Source: Nageia nagi
Taxonomy: Eukaryota > Pinophyta
Reading direction: 5' to 3'
Assembly (NCBI GenBank): GCA_050084985.1
Contig: JBITNC010000001.1
Coordinates: 135,842,001 to 135,906,000 of the forward strand
DNA: 64,000 nt
In this document: in pieces, positions 1 through 12,080 of the stretch
Layout of the letters: every line of letters starts with the position of its first letter
Numbering within the stretch: position 1 is the first letter of the stretch
Notes under the pieces: generated by a model
Seen by the model: only the letters and a program-made list of their open reading frames with translations
Databases searched by the model: none
Told to the model about the DNA's origin: nothing
Made by a program: the position numbers and the translations under genes

Positions 1-1643
1 ATCTTAGGAAATTCAAACCTATATGGTAATTTCTTTTTTGGAACACTTGGATGAATAGGTTCATTGCAAATGTTTCTATAATTTAACTTTTTAAGTCCTT
101 GAACATTCATTTCTTGATTTATAAAATCCTTCATAAAGTCTTCTAATTCTTTATCGGTTCTATGACCTTGAGTGTGTCTATGATATCTTCGAGTATTCGG
201 ATCCTTTTCCGAAATTGATCTTGAAGTGTAAGACTCATAGTCAAAAGGAAACTCTGATGGTGGTGGAGGCAATATTTTAAGAGGTGAATGACATCGTAGA
301 ATAGGGATTTTAGGAGGTTTTTGGGATATACTATTTCCATATAGATCTTTTCCTTTGTAATCAGGTTGTTTTGTTTGATTTTGGGTTTGTTCAACCCAAC
401 TTTTAATGGAATCTTGTTTTTGTTTATCATATAATTTTTGAAGCTCTAGTTCTTTATCCATTTTCTTTTGTAATAAAATGGCTATCTCTTTATCCATCGC
501 TTCTTGTTTGTCTAAGTAAGGATCTCGATATCTTTGTATTTGACTTCCTTCGGGAGTTTCAGGTTTTAAATTTTTTATTTTTTGATATTCATCCCACTGT
601 CTTTGTTTTTCTTTCTCCATACGTAGATATTGTTCCCTTTTTATTTTTTCATTTTCTAATTCTTTAAGTTGTAATTCTTGTAAACGAAGTTGAATCTCAT
701 GTTCTTTATGAAGTCTTTTCTTTTCTTATTCCAGGAATTCATTTCTTTCTTTGTTTGCTTGTTCTTGTTCTATGAATTTCCTTTTATCTCTAAGAAGTTT
801 ATCTTCCATTTCTTTTAATTTATTTTCTTGTTCTTGAATTTTAATGAATTCATTAACTTTTCTATTTTCTTCCTATAGAAGATATTGCATCTCTGCGGCC
901 TTTTTAATATCATCAGCATATATTTCCATGAATTTTTGACCAGCTTTTGTTTTATATAATCATCATTCTTTTAGTTCTTCATAAGAAGGTATCTCTTCTA
1001 TTTTGAACTTAGATGTCCTTCTATTTAATCCTCCATTTTAAGAATAAGATTTCTCCGTTTGCTTCATTGAAGGAGCTCTTTGAGATAAATTACTCGTAGG
1101 TATTGATACTTCATTTTTTCCTAATTTGAGAGATTTATGAGAAAAAGAATATCCCTCTTTTCAAATTAAAGAACTGACTCTTTGACCATCTGATAATTGA
1201 TGAATGACTCTTTCATATTTAACTTTATATGGCTCAGTCTCTGGTACCGCTATGGTTTCAGCCCGAGATTTATCCTTGTCAATTTCTAAGTTATCATGCC
1301 TTTGATTTAGTTTTTCTACATCTCTTGGTAAACTAGAAGACATCTTAGGAATAGCCCTATAATTAGCTAGACGACAACGAATTTCAATTAAATCTTCATC
1401 TAACACTTGCATTCTAGCCTTTGCAATAGGATCCTCTATAATTTGTTTTTGCAATCTAGATTGATCATAACCCCAATCCCAATCTTTACCTACATAACGA
1501 ACTACCCATGGATCTGATTCATCTAAAGGAGGTGGCCTCCTAACTGAAGACTCTATCATATCCATATTGTCTGGATCTATTTCTTGTATTTCAAATGGGT
1601 GTTCTTGTATTTTCTTAACGGTCATACTTCTAGTTTGAACCAT
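1..1643 (-). pseudogene. gag: Tat gag, N-terminal and coiled-coil part (copy A')
   Basis: Reading starts at the ATG complement at 1641-1643, with an N-terminus MVQTRSMT typical in style of plant gypsy gag proteins. The first 160 codons (1161-1643) are open; a stop follows, and the frame then continues with interruptions through a highly charged segment rich in K, E, Q and R that is predicted coiled coil by its composition. The equivalent part of A is 49012-50358. The conserved gag capsid core is not reached before the window edge. In vivo this would be the structural protein of the retrotransposon particle. It is broken by stops and cut by the window edge, so it is not functional as seen. Confidence 0.75.
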
Positions 1644-3515
1644 TTTTTTTTTTAGATATTATAAACAAACATCGTAAAAAAGAAACTCTATTTTTATCTT
1701 TTATATTATGTTTTCGAGAAAACAATTTAATGCACAAACATCCTATATGCAAACTTACTTTTAACGATGTGATTATCTTTTTTAACTTTTTCACATATTT
1801 TTAATGTCTAAGTTAAATGAACGATATGAGTTGTTCATTTTTTAATCCTTTTAATTTTCCTAGTTTGTTTTGACTAGTCAAGTGTTAAACAAGGTAGGTC
1901 GGGTAATCCTAAGTAATGTTTACAAGTCTCTCTGGCTTTTGGCTTGGTTCTAGATGAGTCTCTTTTTTGACTCTTACCTAAAGGAAAGTCACCTTGGTCA
2001 TCACTTTCAAGTGTAACTTGGCTCTATGGATTCAAGTGTGTTATGTCAGTGGGTACAAAGAAGTAAGAATTAACAATTGGTAGTGACATCCAACTCATTA
2101 ATGTTCAATTATTCCTTTAAGGCCTTATGAAATGCATTTAAACAAGTAAAATACATTTATGCATACTACCCTCCCAAACATTCATGTCCATTTACTTATC
2201 TTATTTTAATGTGATACAATCAAAAGTTTATTTTAAGTGGACTTTGACCTTAATAAACCCCGTTGTTCTTTTTTAATTATAATGTGACTCATTATCCAAC
2301 CTCTTAATGATGTTCATTAACTCCTTCTAGCTGTGGAAGTTTTATATGTGATAAATTTCCTCTTTTTACTAGTCACATATCTCTTCGACCTCCAATGGAG
2401 TGGTAAGAGTAGACTTAGTAAAAAGCCATTAAGTGTAGATAAATTAATTAAGTGAGGTTCAATTACTCCTCCAAGAGTCACATATCCCTTCGACCTCTAA
2501 TGGAGTGGTAAGGGAAGACATATTTAAGAGTGTTAATGTGAAGTATATTTCCAAATAAAATGTGCATAAATTTTACCTCTTTCACTTAACTTATTTCTGA
2601 TCACTTAAGATCGCTTGAAGCGCAAAAGTGAGAGCATACTTTGTTAAGTGAAAGTACTTAGTGTATTCGAATCCCTCCAATTTATTAACCTTTTAATATG
2701 ATTTATACTACCCAAAACTCGATTTATTTTCCTTAAGTTCATTCCTTTTAATATGATTCATTTACTCCTTCCAATTGTGGAAGTATTATGTGTAGTAAAT
2801 TACCTCCTCTTACTAGTCACATATCCCTTCGACCTCCATTGGAGTGGTAAGGGCAGACTTGGTAAGAGATCATTATGTGTGGATAAATTAACCAAATTAA
2901 TGATAGTGTGAATGTGAAAGAAATGAAGAATTAATTACTCCTTCTTATCAGGTCTATTCTGGTCACCTTAGATCGCATGAAGCGCAAAGGGAGAGCATAA
3001 GTAGACAAGATAAAAAGTATTAATGTGTACATACCCTTCACCCAAAACATGAAAATAAATACATAACATTATACATAAAGTAAATTAATAAAAAATACAT
3101 TTAACCTTTTCTATCCATTCCTATATGCATTCTAGGCAAAGGAATCACAGTCAAAAGTATCCTTCTATTTTAACAATATTATATATATATATATATATTT
3201 CTTTTTTTTTATAAATGACAAAAAGGAGACCTGGAGTAAGAGTCGCCAGCATTTAAATAGAGGTCGTTGGTGTTCAATAAAAATGCTGACATTTATGATG
3301 AAATCACCAATGTTTAGTCTGGATTACTTTGTAAATCGTTGGCATTCCTTTTGAGTCACCGATGTTCGATTCTAATCGCTGGCATTTATATAACAGACAT
3401 ACTGTAAAAACACAGTAAAAATTTTAAAGTGAGTAGATGGAATAACTCAATCGAAATTAGTGAACAAAATAGGAACAACTATATTTGAACATAGAAATCC
3501 TCCCTGTTATCGGAG
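1644..3515 (-). other. Long untranslated leader of copy A' with internal repeats
   Basis: About 1.9 kb without a coding frame lies between the primer site and gag. It holds three copies of a module around cttcgacctccaatggagtgg-type sequence (about 2371-2410, 2476-2514, 2814-2853) and two copies of a gatcgc..gaagcgc module (about 2609-2623 and 2971-2985). A (ta)n run lies at about 3180-3198, and a cluster of short CpG-type minirepeats at about 3238-3386. The same layout recurs in A at 50359-52260. Confidence 0.75.
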
Positions 3516-3517
3516 GG

Positions 3518-3534
3518 CCCTCCTTCTAGCGCCA
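3518..3534 (-). other. Primer binding site of copy A', tRNA-Asn type
   Basis: Three bases inside the 5' LTR edge the minus strand reads TGGCGCTAGAAGGAGGG. That is complementary to the 3' end of plant tRNA-Asn(GUU) as I remember it (ending ..CCTCCTTCTAGCGCCA), 17 bases without a mismatch. The tRNA identity is from memory; the position and the TGG start are seen directly. Confidence 0.75.
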
Positions 3535-3537
3535 AAA

Positions 3538-4380
3538 TGTTACAGTGAAAATAGAGCTGGAATGTAGAATAACATAAAATACAATTATTCTTAGATTTTC
3601 ATTGAACTTCAAATTATGCAAAATAGGTAGAAATGTTGTAATTGTAAATTGATATTGATTTTTAGCTCAAAATACAATTTTCCCTTGGAAGGGACTTTTA
3701 CAAATGCCATTTGCCAAAATGAGAGTATTAGATCTTCATTGTTTTTGATTTGCTTGCTTCTCTCCTTGATATGGACAACCTGTAAATCCTACACACATGC
3801 AAAAGACAATAACATCAAAGCATCTATGTATGACATGTATTAAATTGAAACTAGCATAAAACAATAAAAGGTATGAGCTCACAAGATTTTGGCAGCATTA
3901 CCCTACTTCAAAAATGGGCCCCCTATTGCTTTGTTTTGGCTTGTATTTATAGATTTTTGGGTGAGATTTTCCAAGGCTGGTAAGGGGGAGTCAAAAGCCA
4001 CTGTAGGTTGTAACTGACCCCCTCTATCCATAGCATCTTGGAAGAATGAGACGTTACAACTTTCTTTTATTATTTTTGGTTTCTGTTCGGCTGTTACAGA
4101 GTCACCAGTGATTACTAGGCAGACACCGACGATCATCCTAAAACACCGATGATTGTTTTGGGTCGCTGGCGACTGGTTTTCAATTTTTATAACAATATTA
4201 AAATGACCATCAAATAGCTAAGTTTTACCGAAAAAAGGGTCATGTGACCACTCATTTTGCATGTACTCGATGAGAGTTATCCAATAATATGGTTTTTTAA
4301 ACCTATTTTATAATGTCACAAAGAGTTATGATTATTTCAATGTTTATTAGTTAAAAAAGGGACATTTTTAGGTGTCTACA
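3538..4380 (-). repeat. 5' LTR of copy A'
   Basis: On the plus strand it begins tgttacagtgaaaatag and ends ggtgtctaca, so on the element strand it runs TG...CA. It matches the two LTRs of A (35952-36799 and 52278-53112) along its whole length. A TATA-like box (minus strand ctataaatac) lies at 3943-3952. The last 300 bases carry CpG-type minirepeats (about 4095-4175). Confidence 0.9.
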
Positions 4381-6185
4381 CAAGCAATTGACTATTTTTA
4401 GTAAAGTGAAAAAATCTAATGAGGAATGGTTTGATAAAATAAGAAAGAAAGAATAAAATATCCTTGAAAAAATCCAATTGGATATAAACTATAGACATTA
4501 GAAACAAAGTTTTTGAAATTTTAGATAAATATATAGATTAGTCTATAGGGTGAGCTTCATACATATAAGGAATTTATCTACAATTAAGATCATATAAGAT
4601 CAACAGGATGGATAAGAGGAAGATTGTGAAAATTATCATGACTTTAATGGATGCAAATGTAGTTCTAATAGAATGAAAAGTGGACAAACTTGAAAGACAA
4701 CAAGCTTCAACTAATGAGAAGGAGAAATTTCATTTAACTCAAATAGCTCTTTTGAACAAGAAAATTTTGAAGCTACAAGATACAATGGAATCCTTAAAGT
4801 TAAAAAATATTTTAAAGAAAAGGAGGAAGAGATTAAGGCTAAGGATATTGAATTAAATATTAAAAATGGTTGGATAAAGGCCTTGGAGCTAGAAATAGAT
4901 TCATTGAAAGTAGCTTTAAGGAGAAAAGGGGTGGAAAATAACATATTATAAGATTAGAAAAATAAGCTCTAGGATGATTTGAAAATTTTGCAAGATACTT
5001 GTACTAAGAAAGATATAGAGTTAAAGGCTATGACAAAAAAAAAAAATTGCAAAAATGAAGACAAAGTTTGAAGAAAAATTGAAGACCTAGAAACAAACTC
5101 TATATGCCTAAGATACATTGTCACTAGTGCTAATAAGGTTATCGATTGAATCACTCAAGGGTATAAAATTAAATTATTGGGGTAAGGTATTTCCAATTTT
5201 GAATTTATTATATTTTGTTATAGAATATGTTGTATAATGTGATAGGAAGTTAGATAAATACAAAGCTATTTTGGACAAGAAGGGAAAAGTTATAAAAATG
5301 AATAATGAAAATTAGGAGATTATTAAAGTTATGAATCATAAATAAGTAACATATATAGGTACATATGAATCCTATGAAAATTGTTTTAGACATGACTCAA
5401 AAGGTTGCTTACCTATATGAGTTCATGATATGCATAAAGAAATGTATAAAGTCACTGACAAATAAGATAATAAATAAATTGAATAAGGCTATGAAATTTT
5501 TTGATAGAAATAAGATACCTTCCTTGTACAAAGAACATAATAGTATTTTTACACTTCAAGAGATGAAGGCATACAATGATCAAGCTCAAAAAGTAGATAA
5601 TACTTTTGCAAGATAAGTTCATACAATTTTTGAATGTTTTACAAAGCATTTGATTTTGGTAGAGATCCAATAGAGCAAAGTAGATCAAATTACACTAGAA
5701 CAACAAAAAAATCAAACAACTTCATTTTATTAAACATAATTCCTATTGGTGGAGGTTAATCATACATCATGATTTGAGTTTTGGTCATCTAGTTTGAAGT
5801 ATGCCTAAATAATTCCATCAGAATAATGCATTTTTTTCTATATTTAGTTTTGATGGGTCCGTCTGAATCTAGTACCTATAAATACTATTGGAACTCTGAA
5901 AAAATATGTTTTTCTTCCAAGAAGATGATTGTAACTCATAGATTCATATTTTCAAGTTTAAATCGATATGGAGGGTGTTAATACATGTGAAAGGATGATT
6001 CAAATCTTTTTATATTTGAATATGAGTTGTAAATCTTATTAGAAAATCAAATATAATATTTTGTAAATATCTAATTAGTTACAAATATTTTATTTTATCA
6101 AAAATTTGTTAAAAGTTAGTTGGAAAATTTTTCTCAAAAGAAAAACTATATGTAATACCTCCATTAAAGGAGAAGGGGTCAAATA
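4381..6185. other. Unassigned stretch with coiled-coil coding remnants
   Basis: No intact gene. On the plus strand, pieces between about 4620 and 5080 translate in shifting frames to lysine/glutamate/leucine-rich peptides of coiled-coil character. They resemble in style, not demonstrably in sequence, the coiled-coil part of SIRE-like copia gag. An 83-codon open frame at 5365-5616 is also K/N-rich and is not recognised. The A-rich purine run just before 6186 (aaaggagaagggg) looks like a polypurine tract, so this stretch could be the decayed 3' end of an earlier copy of the G family. Confidence 0.35.
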
Positions 6186-9100
6186 TGTTGTCCATAATGC
6201 TTATTTCTTATGTTGTTGTTATTATTGTTGTCAAAGGTATAATTAGGCCACAATATCAAAGGTGCACAAGTGTATTCATAATGAAGTACTTATGTGGAGA
6301 TTCATAGTAATGATTGGTAATGATGAGCTTAAAATACATCAAACTTCTTATGTGGAGAGAAGTGATCTTATGCGGACCTTATGTGGAAAAGACTCTTATG
6401 TAGTGCCAAAAAGGCTTATGCAGTGGAAATAGCTCTTATGAAATACAAAAAAGGCTTATGTGATGGAAATAGCACTTATGTGGTAGTTAAGGCTCTTATG
6501 AAGTAAATACAAAGTCTTATGTGATAGATATAATATGCTTATATGATGATTGATAGGATTGTGTAACTAGAAAAGATACTATGCAATGAAGATAGTTTTA
6601 TACAATAGAGATAATTATTTTGTGATGAAGAAAATAAAGGATGAAAACAATATTATGCAATGAAAGATAGCCTTATGCAATATAAATATCTATTATATGG
6701 TTATTCATCAACTTATGCATATAGAAGAAGGTTATTGAAGTTAAATCTATTATGCTAAAGAGTAATGCCATTCCATGCATGATGTTTCAAGGGTATGATA
6801 AGTGTTCAATTAGTCTTTCCTAGCATGTATAAGGTATGCAAGAGGAGTACAACATATTGTGATGAGGTTTCAATAATATTTATAGGCATTCAAAGTTGGA
6901 TGGACCTAACAAAATCAAAAGCAGAAGAAAATATATTATCTAATAGATTTTGTTGAACATACTTCAAATTGAATGGGCAGAACTCTAATCTCTCAACTGG
7001 AACACCTCCTATGGTTAATTGACTATACTTCACCATATTATATGATTTACCACCCTATTAGGACTTATATAGAAGAAAATGAAGCTATCTAATTTTTCTT
7101 CCATTCCAACCAAATTTTTCCATTCTAGAATACTATCAGATCTTTTCCAAAATCAAAATATGGGAAAATGGCTAAGTATAATGTTGTCCTATTTTATCAT
7201 CATTCCAACAAAATTTGTTCATTCTAAAACTACCAAATATTTTCTAAAATTGAACAAGGTTTCGTGACAAAGGTAAATACTATCAAATTATGATACGATG
7301 AAGATGAAGACCACCATATGATGATGCCAACATATGCAAAGCTTATATGGAAGATTCTAGTGTTATGATGAGAAATAAAGCTTTATTTAGAGACTTAGAT
7401 GCTTGTGCAAAGAAGGAACATGAATCTAGGATGAAAATATGAAAATCTAATGTTAGAAATCTCTAGAGTGCATATTTCCTCTATGGCATGGTATTTTTGG
7501 AGTACGAGTTTCCTCTATGCTATGGTATTTCTAGAGTGCAAATTTCCTCTATGCTATGGTGTTTTCAAGGTGCAAAGAAACCCTATGATGTAAGAGATAT
7601 TTAAAGTGTGAATTTTCTTGTATTTTTAAGTTTCTATAATGTGGAGATATGTGATGATGTCAACACCTTTTGAAGTGTAGATTCCCTTACATTATGGTAT
7701 TTATAGGGTGCAAAAATATGTGATAACATCATAACCTTTTAGAGTTTGGATTCCCTTGCATTAAGGTATTTTAGGGGTATGAAGAGAAATGGTGATGTTA
7801 ATGCCTTATAGAGTGTATATTTTCCTTATAATAATGTGTTTCTAGAATGAAAATTTCCCTTGTAACACTATGCTTTCTAGAGTATGGATTTCCCTTATAA
7901 CACTATGTTTCTAGAGTGCAAATTTCCCTTGTAGCATTATGTTTCTGGGTGTGAATGAGCTTGATGATGTTAGCACTATTAAAAGTGTGTATTCTTTATT
8001 AGATAATATATAATTACCTAGATTTGATTAGTATATGTAAGTGATTATGCATAAGTTGATGCAAAGTTACCAACTCATCATGAGAGAACTCAAACCTTGT
8101 GCAGAGTCTAAAAAATCTTATGCAAAATGAAAGTTGCTTATGCAAAGGAAATAATGGTTATGTGGTGATGAAGGTACTTATTTGTAATGAATGTATGAAT
8201 ATATTCTAAGTGTCATATGCATGTAAAATGATTGGATAGTGAGTTAAAGAGGAATGATCATATACAAGGAAGAATTGGCTTATGTGAATAGAGATAGGTT
8301 TATGCAGAGAGATGCAAGAAGTGGCCAAAAGTGTTATATAGATATTAAAGTTATGCATAAGCTCTAGATAAATTCTCAAATGATAGTTACAACATTGAAA
8401 AGTAAGTTAAGATCCTAAATAGAGACTTACAAAGAAGATATGAAGCTAGATGAATTGATAGTGTTATACAAAAGGTTCACATCTTATGCAAAGAGTCTAA
8501 ACCTTATGTAGAGTAGATTGATGTTATGTGAACAACCCAAACCTTATGCATAGATGAAATACATTATGCAGATATGTGAGAGATTATATAGAATGCATAT
8601 TTAGTAGATATTGAGTATCAACACTCATTCAAAGAGCCTAAATCATTAATTAAGGAGGAGATCTAGTGCTAGAATGCATGAATAAGGTATTTTATAGTGT
8701 CATGGTGAGTAAATGAGGTTCATACATCATAGAAGTAAGGTTGTAGCTAAGTATAGAAAATACATGAATTACAAAAGTTAGAAATAATGATGAAAAACAT
8801 GGTGTAATATTCATGGGAATTCCCTTTGAGTTAATAAGGCATGGATCTATGGAGAATGGTTACTACTTAAGCATGAGCTAAGCATGAAAGTCATATGAGT
8901 AATGGTCAACATATGAACTTAGAGTTTGTATACATGTTGAATATTTTTCATGATCATGGTTTAGTGAAGGGAGTGTTAAGGTGTGTATTGGTACTCAATA
9001 CCTTATAGTGGTTGATGTATGAGAGAGGTGAATGCTTCCAAAACAAAGATTGAATAACAAAGAAGGGAGTACAACAATTGAGAAAAAACTACTTAGATTT

Positions 9101-9609
9101 GTAATGAGGCCAATGTGATGGCTATGGAGATAATGAAAATCTATGATAGCTAGGAGTGTATAGTTTGTTGAGCTATACCATTGAGGGTATTTTGAGATGG
9201 AGTTGGCTAGTTTTCCAAAAACTTTATTCTTATAATCTGTTGAGATAGTGCTTAGCATAAGGATTGGTGCTCCTTACAATTAGTGTTCTAGAATATAGGG
9301 GTTGGTACTTCTTCTAATTGGTGCTAGTAAAATAGGGGTTGGTATTCCTATTGGTTAGTGCTGATAAACTAAATGTAAAGTTGGTGCTTTGCATTGGGCT
9401 AGATTTAGACCATGATCCAAGTAGTATTATTTAGGGATGTAGCTAAAATGGTGAACCTTGTTATATCTTATGCTGTTTAATTGTATCTTGATGTGATTTT
9501 TGTGTTTTGAGTTGAGTTTATTATTGCATTAGTTTTAAGCATTAAAAATTTAAGTTTAAAGTTTAATACACTAATTCACCCTCCCTCTCAATGTCATTGT
9601 ATGACTAAT
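6186..9609 (+). repeat. Long LTR of Ty1/copia element G (left copy)
   Basis: The first about 2.5 kb (6186-8760) are homologous to 31236-33729, with the same order of motifs, and the right-hand copy is preceded by a clear polypurine tract. The left copy ends just before a primer-site sequence (tggtattagagc at 9613-9624). It is therefore the 5' LTR of a plus-strand element, about 3.4 kb long, which is large for the superfamily. It begins tgttgtcc. It contains many scattered cttatg[tc] words and a tandem array at about 7455-8000. Exact ends are uncertain by some tens of bases. Confidence 0.7.
7455..8000. repeat. Degenerate tandem array inside the G LTR
   Basis: Units of roughly 40-80 bases recur. 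Each has a core like gaatttccctt[ag]ta.cattatg, then gtttctagagtgc, often followed by gagatatgtgatgatgtcaac. The clearest copies are near 7474, 7508, 7545, 7680, 7750, 7815, 7875 and 7915. The same array is present in the right LTR at about 32520-33070, so it predates the insertion. Confidence 0.7.
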
Positions 9610-9612
9610 AAT

Positions 9613-9624
9613 TGGTATTAGAGC
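9613..9624 (+). other. Primer binding site of element G, tRNA-iMet type
   Basis: tggtattagagc differs by one base from the usual plant copia/gypsy site tggtatcagagc, complementary to initiator tRNA-Met. It sits immediately after the LTR end and fixes the element on the plus strand. Confidence 0.75.
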
Positions 9625-9639
9625 TAAATCCTTGAAAGA

Positions 9640-11235
9640 TAAGCTTAACCAACTTAGTGAGATATTGGATTAGTCATAATAGGAAAAAGGAAAGGAAATA
9701 AGAAGGAACCTAAATTTGATCAATCTCAATCAAATAAAACCATGGAAGAAATATTATCTTAAGTTGCAAAGATAAAAGAAACTACTAATCTAAATGAAGG
9801 GTAAAATAAATCTCATCAGTCAATTAAGCTACAACATGAAGAGTTTATAGAATAAGTGTTAAACATGGCTCCAATGGTGAAAGAAGACATAGAAATAAAA
9901 GGAATTTCAAGTGATGTATTCACCTTAGAAGAGAAAGATAGGAAATTTAAAATCTTAAAAGATTCTAAAGATAAAGATATAGAAGTTATAGTTGAACTTG
10001 AAATAGAGCTCATAGTCAAACTTGAAGACTTGGATGATGAAGTAGGAAGAACCAAAGATTTTCCAAGAATTGAATGAATATGATGACCAAATTGAAGATT
10101 TATGCATATAGATTCAAAAATCTAAGAGGATGGAAGAATATATAAAACCACAAACCAATGATAGTGCTAAAACTTATAACAAGTCTGATGAAGAGCTTTC
10201 CAACTTGAGGTAAATTAGAATATGGAAGGAACTCTAAGATCATCCTTGGAATTTTGTAGCAAACATAAGGAGGAAATCAATAAGGTAGTCAGTAATTTAA
10301 AGTTATAGATAGAAGATTCTATGAGAGTTGAAGAAGCTCTTATATTATAGATAAATGAGAAAAATTATGCTTACTACAAACTAGAAGAGGAAATTGTCTC
10401 TTTAGGTAAGCAATTAGATGAAGTTAATAAAAAGCTAATAACAAGCCTAAAGTTTGAAAAGAACACTAGGATTCTAGATGAGATGCAAAGATAACAAAGA
10501 GGCCCTAAGAGCAAGTTTGTTCTTGGATATGATGGAAATCAACCCTCTTTCTACAAAGCTATAAAGAAGAAGAATTCAAATACTATGGGAAAAAGGCAAA
10601 AAGAACATGAAGTAGAATCATCAAGGCTATAGATAAAAGATGAATAAGTTGAATATAAAAAGGTAAATGGTACATTGAAGAATAAAAGGCCAAATAATAG
10701 AAGGAGGAGATATCAAGGTAAAATACATCAACACCATCAATAAATTTGGCCACAAACTCAAAGAAGTCAACAAAGAATATCATCAGCAAGCTAGAACTAG
10801 CTAAATAGGTTTTATACATCCATTCCTATTTATGATAATTCATTTTATTTATTTATTTTAAATTCAACCAATATGATCATAAGGTAGCCAAATGTAGGTC
10901 AAATATCATGCATAGAGAGTTAGCTAGATAAATATCATTTAGGTCTATTTTAAATGAAAATGCCAAATGTTTTAGGTATCACTAGTATGGTCATAGAGAA
11001 ATCAATTGTAGAGAAAATCTTAGACCAAGAAACCATATTAGAATATTTACATATTCCCCTTAGATTGAATATGATGTAATGTGTTTTAAATATTTTAATC
11101 ATGGGTATATGGAAATTTTTTGTAGAAGCACCTTTACATCTAATAGGTGCTAGGACAATAGATTCCACCATCCTTAGAGAATAATAAAGACAAGTGACAA
11201 GTCAATTTGATCATCAAGGAATATAGAAAAGACAA
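9640..11235 (+). pseudogene. gag: SIRE-like Ty1/copia gag, coiled-coil and zinc-knuckle half (element G)
   Basis: Translation in broken frames gives a K/E-rich coiled-coil protein (open pieces include 9856-10077). A stretch at about 10381-10560 with a LEEEIVSLGKQLDE-type heptad and the word SLKFEKNTRILDEMQ is typical of the SIRE-like copia gag C-terminal half. Three degenerate CCHC knuckles follow between about 10850 and 11140 (for example CFRYH.YGHREINC and CFKYFNHGYMEIFC). Several stops interrupt the frame. The frame is cut at about 11236, where the LTR of element B begins. The partner domain with the first knuckle appears at 30190-30440. Confidence 0.6.
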
Positions 11236-12060
11236 CCTATCAGTCAAAAAATAAACCTTGTTAGCAAACAAGATGAATACAATTAATTTTATTAATTTTT
11301 TGGAAGACCTCGATATTATAGATTTTAGATCACTAGATCTAGTTGCCTTATGAAAGGGCTTTTTTCAAATGCATGTATAAAATAGGCTATTCAAGTATAT
11401 GGATGGAATTTAACTTTGAATATCAAGTCACTGACATTTTTGTAACTTTGAATTTTTTGACTAATTTGAATCACTTCCTCAAGTTCTAGTTTTTTATCAT
11501 CTGTATCTATGATGCCTTTTAATTTTGCTACATCTTAACACTTATGGACCCTACACATATACTCAAACAACACATTAAACATACCTACACTTTTTTTAAA
11601 TATTAACATAAATAAGAAAAGCATATGATAATAATCAAACTAAAATAAATCTCACAATTCTATCTTCATTTCAGCAGCATAAGTCTACTTCAATTTCCCC
11701 TAGTTGTATTATCAATTTGCCTCATGTATTTATAGATTTTTTTAATGGTTATTTATGGAATTATAGAAGGCTAAAAAGGGGAGTCAAATTTTATCACTAG
11801 CTTGAAATAACCAAAGGAATTTTACATCTAGTGACAACACAAGTAATGACTAACCCTCTCTATCCATACTTTTGCAGAGAGGATGAAACTTGTAGTTCAT
11901 ATTCTATTTTTTGAGTTTTGATTTTTCCATTGCAAAGTTGTCAATGATCCTAAGTGAACATTAATGACCTAACTAATCACCAATGATTGTAGCCTAATAA
12001 TTAGCATTTTAAGTATTTTAATTTTTTAATGTATAAGTGAATCGTATTTTGATGTTTACA
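11236..12060 (-). repeat. 3' LTR of element B
   Basis: Diverged relative of the A LTR. The right end (..gatgtttaca, then tttttccccctt-like tract) aligns with the A LTR end (..ggtgtctaca, then ttttgcccc). A TATA-like gtatttatag lies at 11725-11734, the same place as in A. The left end resembles the left end of the E LTR (both contain aaccttgttagcaaa.aag). It is placed to within about 10 bases because no target duplication could be read. Confidence 0.7.
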
Positions 12061-12080
12061 TTTTTCCCCTTTTTCAATTA
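12061..12080 (-). other. Polypurine tract of element B
   Basis: Minus strand reads ttgaaaaaggggaaaaa directly before the LTR. It corresponds to the tract of A at 36800-36818. Confidence 0.65.

Larger units (their letters stand above)
1..4380 (-). mobile_element. Tat-lineage Ty3/gypsy retrotransposon, 5' part only (copy A')
   Basis: The element runs on the minus strand: 5' LTR 3538-4380, primer site 3518-3534, leader 1644-3515 and the first part of gag at 1-1643. The whole stretch aligns almost base for base with 48719-53112 of the complete element A (constant offset of about 48.7 kb, a few percent differences by eye). The rest of the element lies beyond base 1 or is missing. It is the same family and probably the same age class as A, but a separate insertion, because the flanking sequence after 4380 differs from that after 53112. 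Confidence 0.9.

Noticed and set aside
143-430. 95-codon minus-strand frame within A'
   Set aside because: It is out of frame with the gag segment that aligns here with A (49012-49608), so it is a shadow frame.
3649-3843. 64-codon plus-strand frame found also at 36063-36257
   Set aside because: It is inside the Tat LTR, opposite to the element strand, and conserved only because the LTRs are near-identical.
5365-5616. 83-codon K/N-rich frame as a host gene
   Set aside because: No start context, no family resemblance, and surrounded by decayed repeat sequence.
8995-9258. 87-codon minus-strand frame in the G LTR
   Set aside because: No resemblance to any family and it lies in repetitive LTR sequence.
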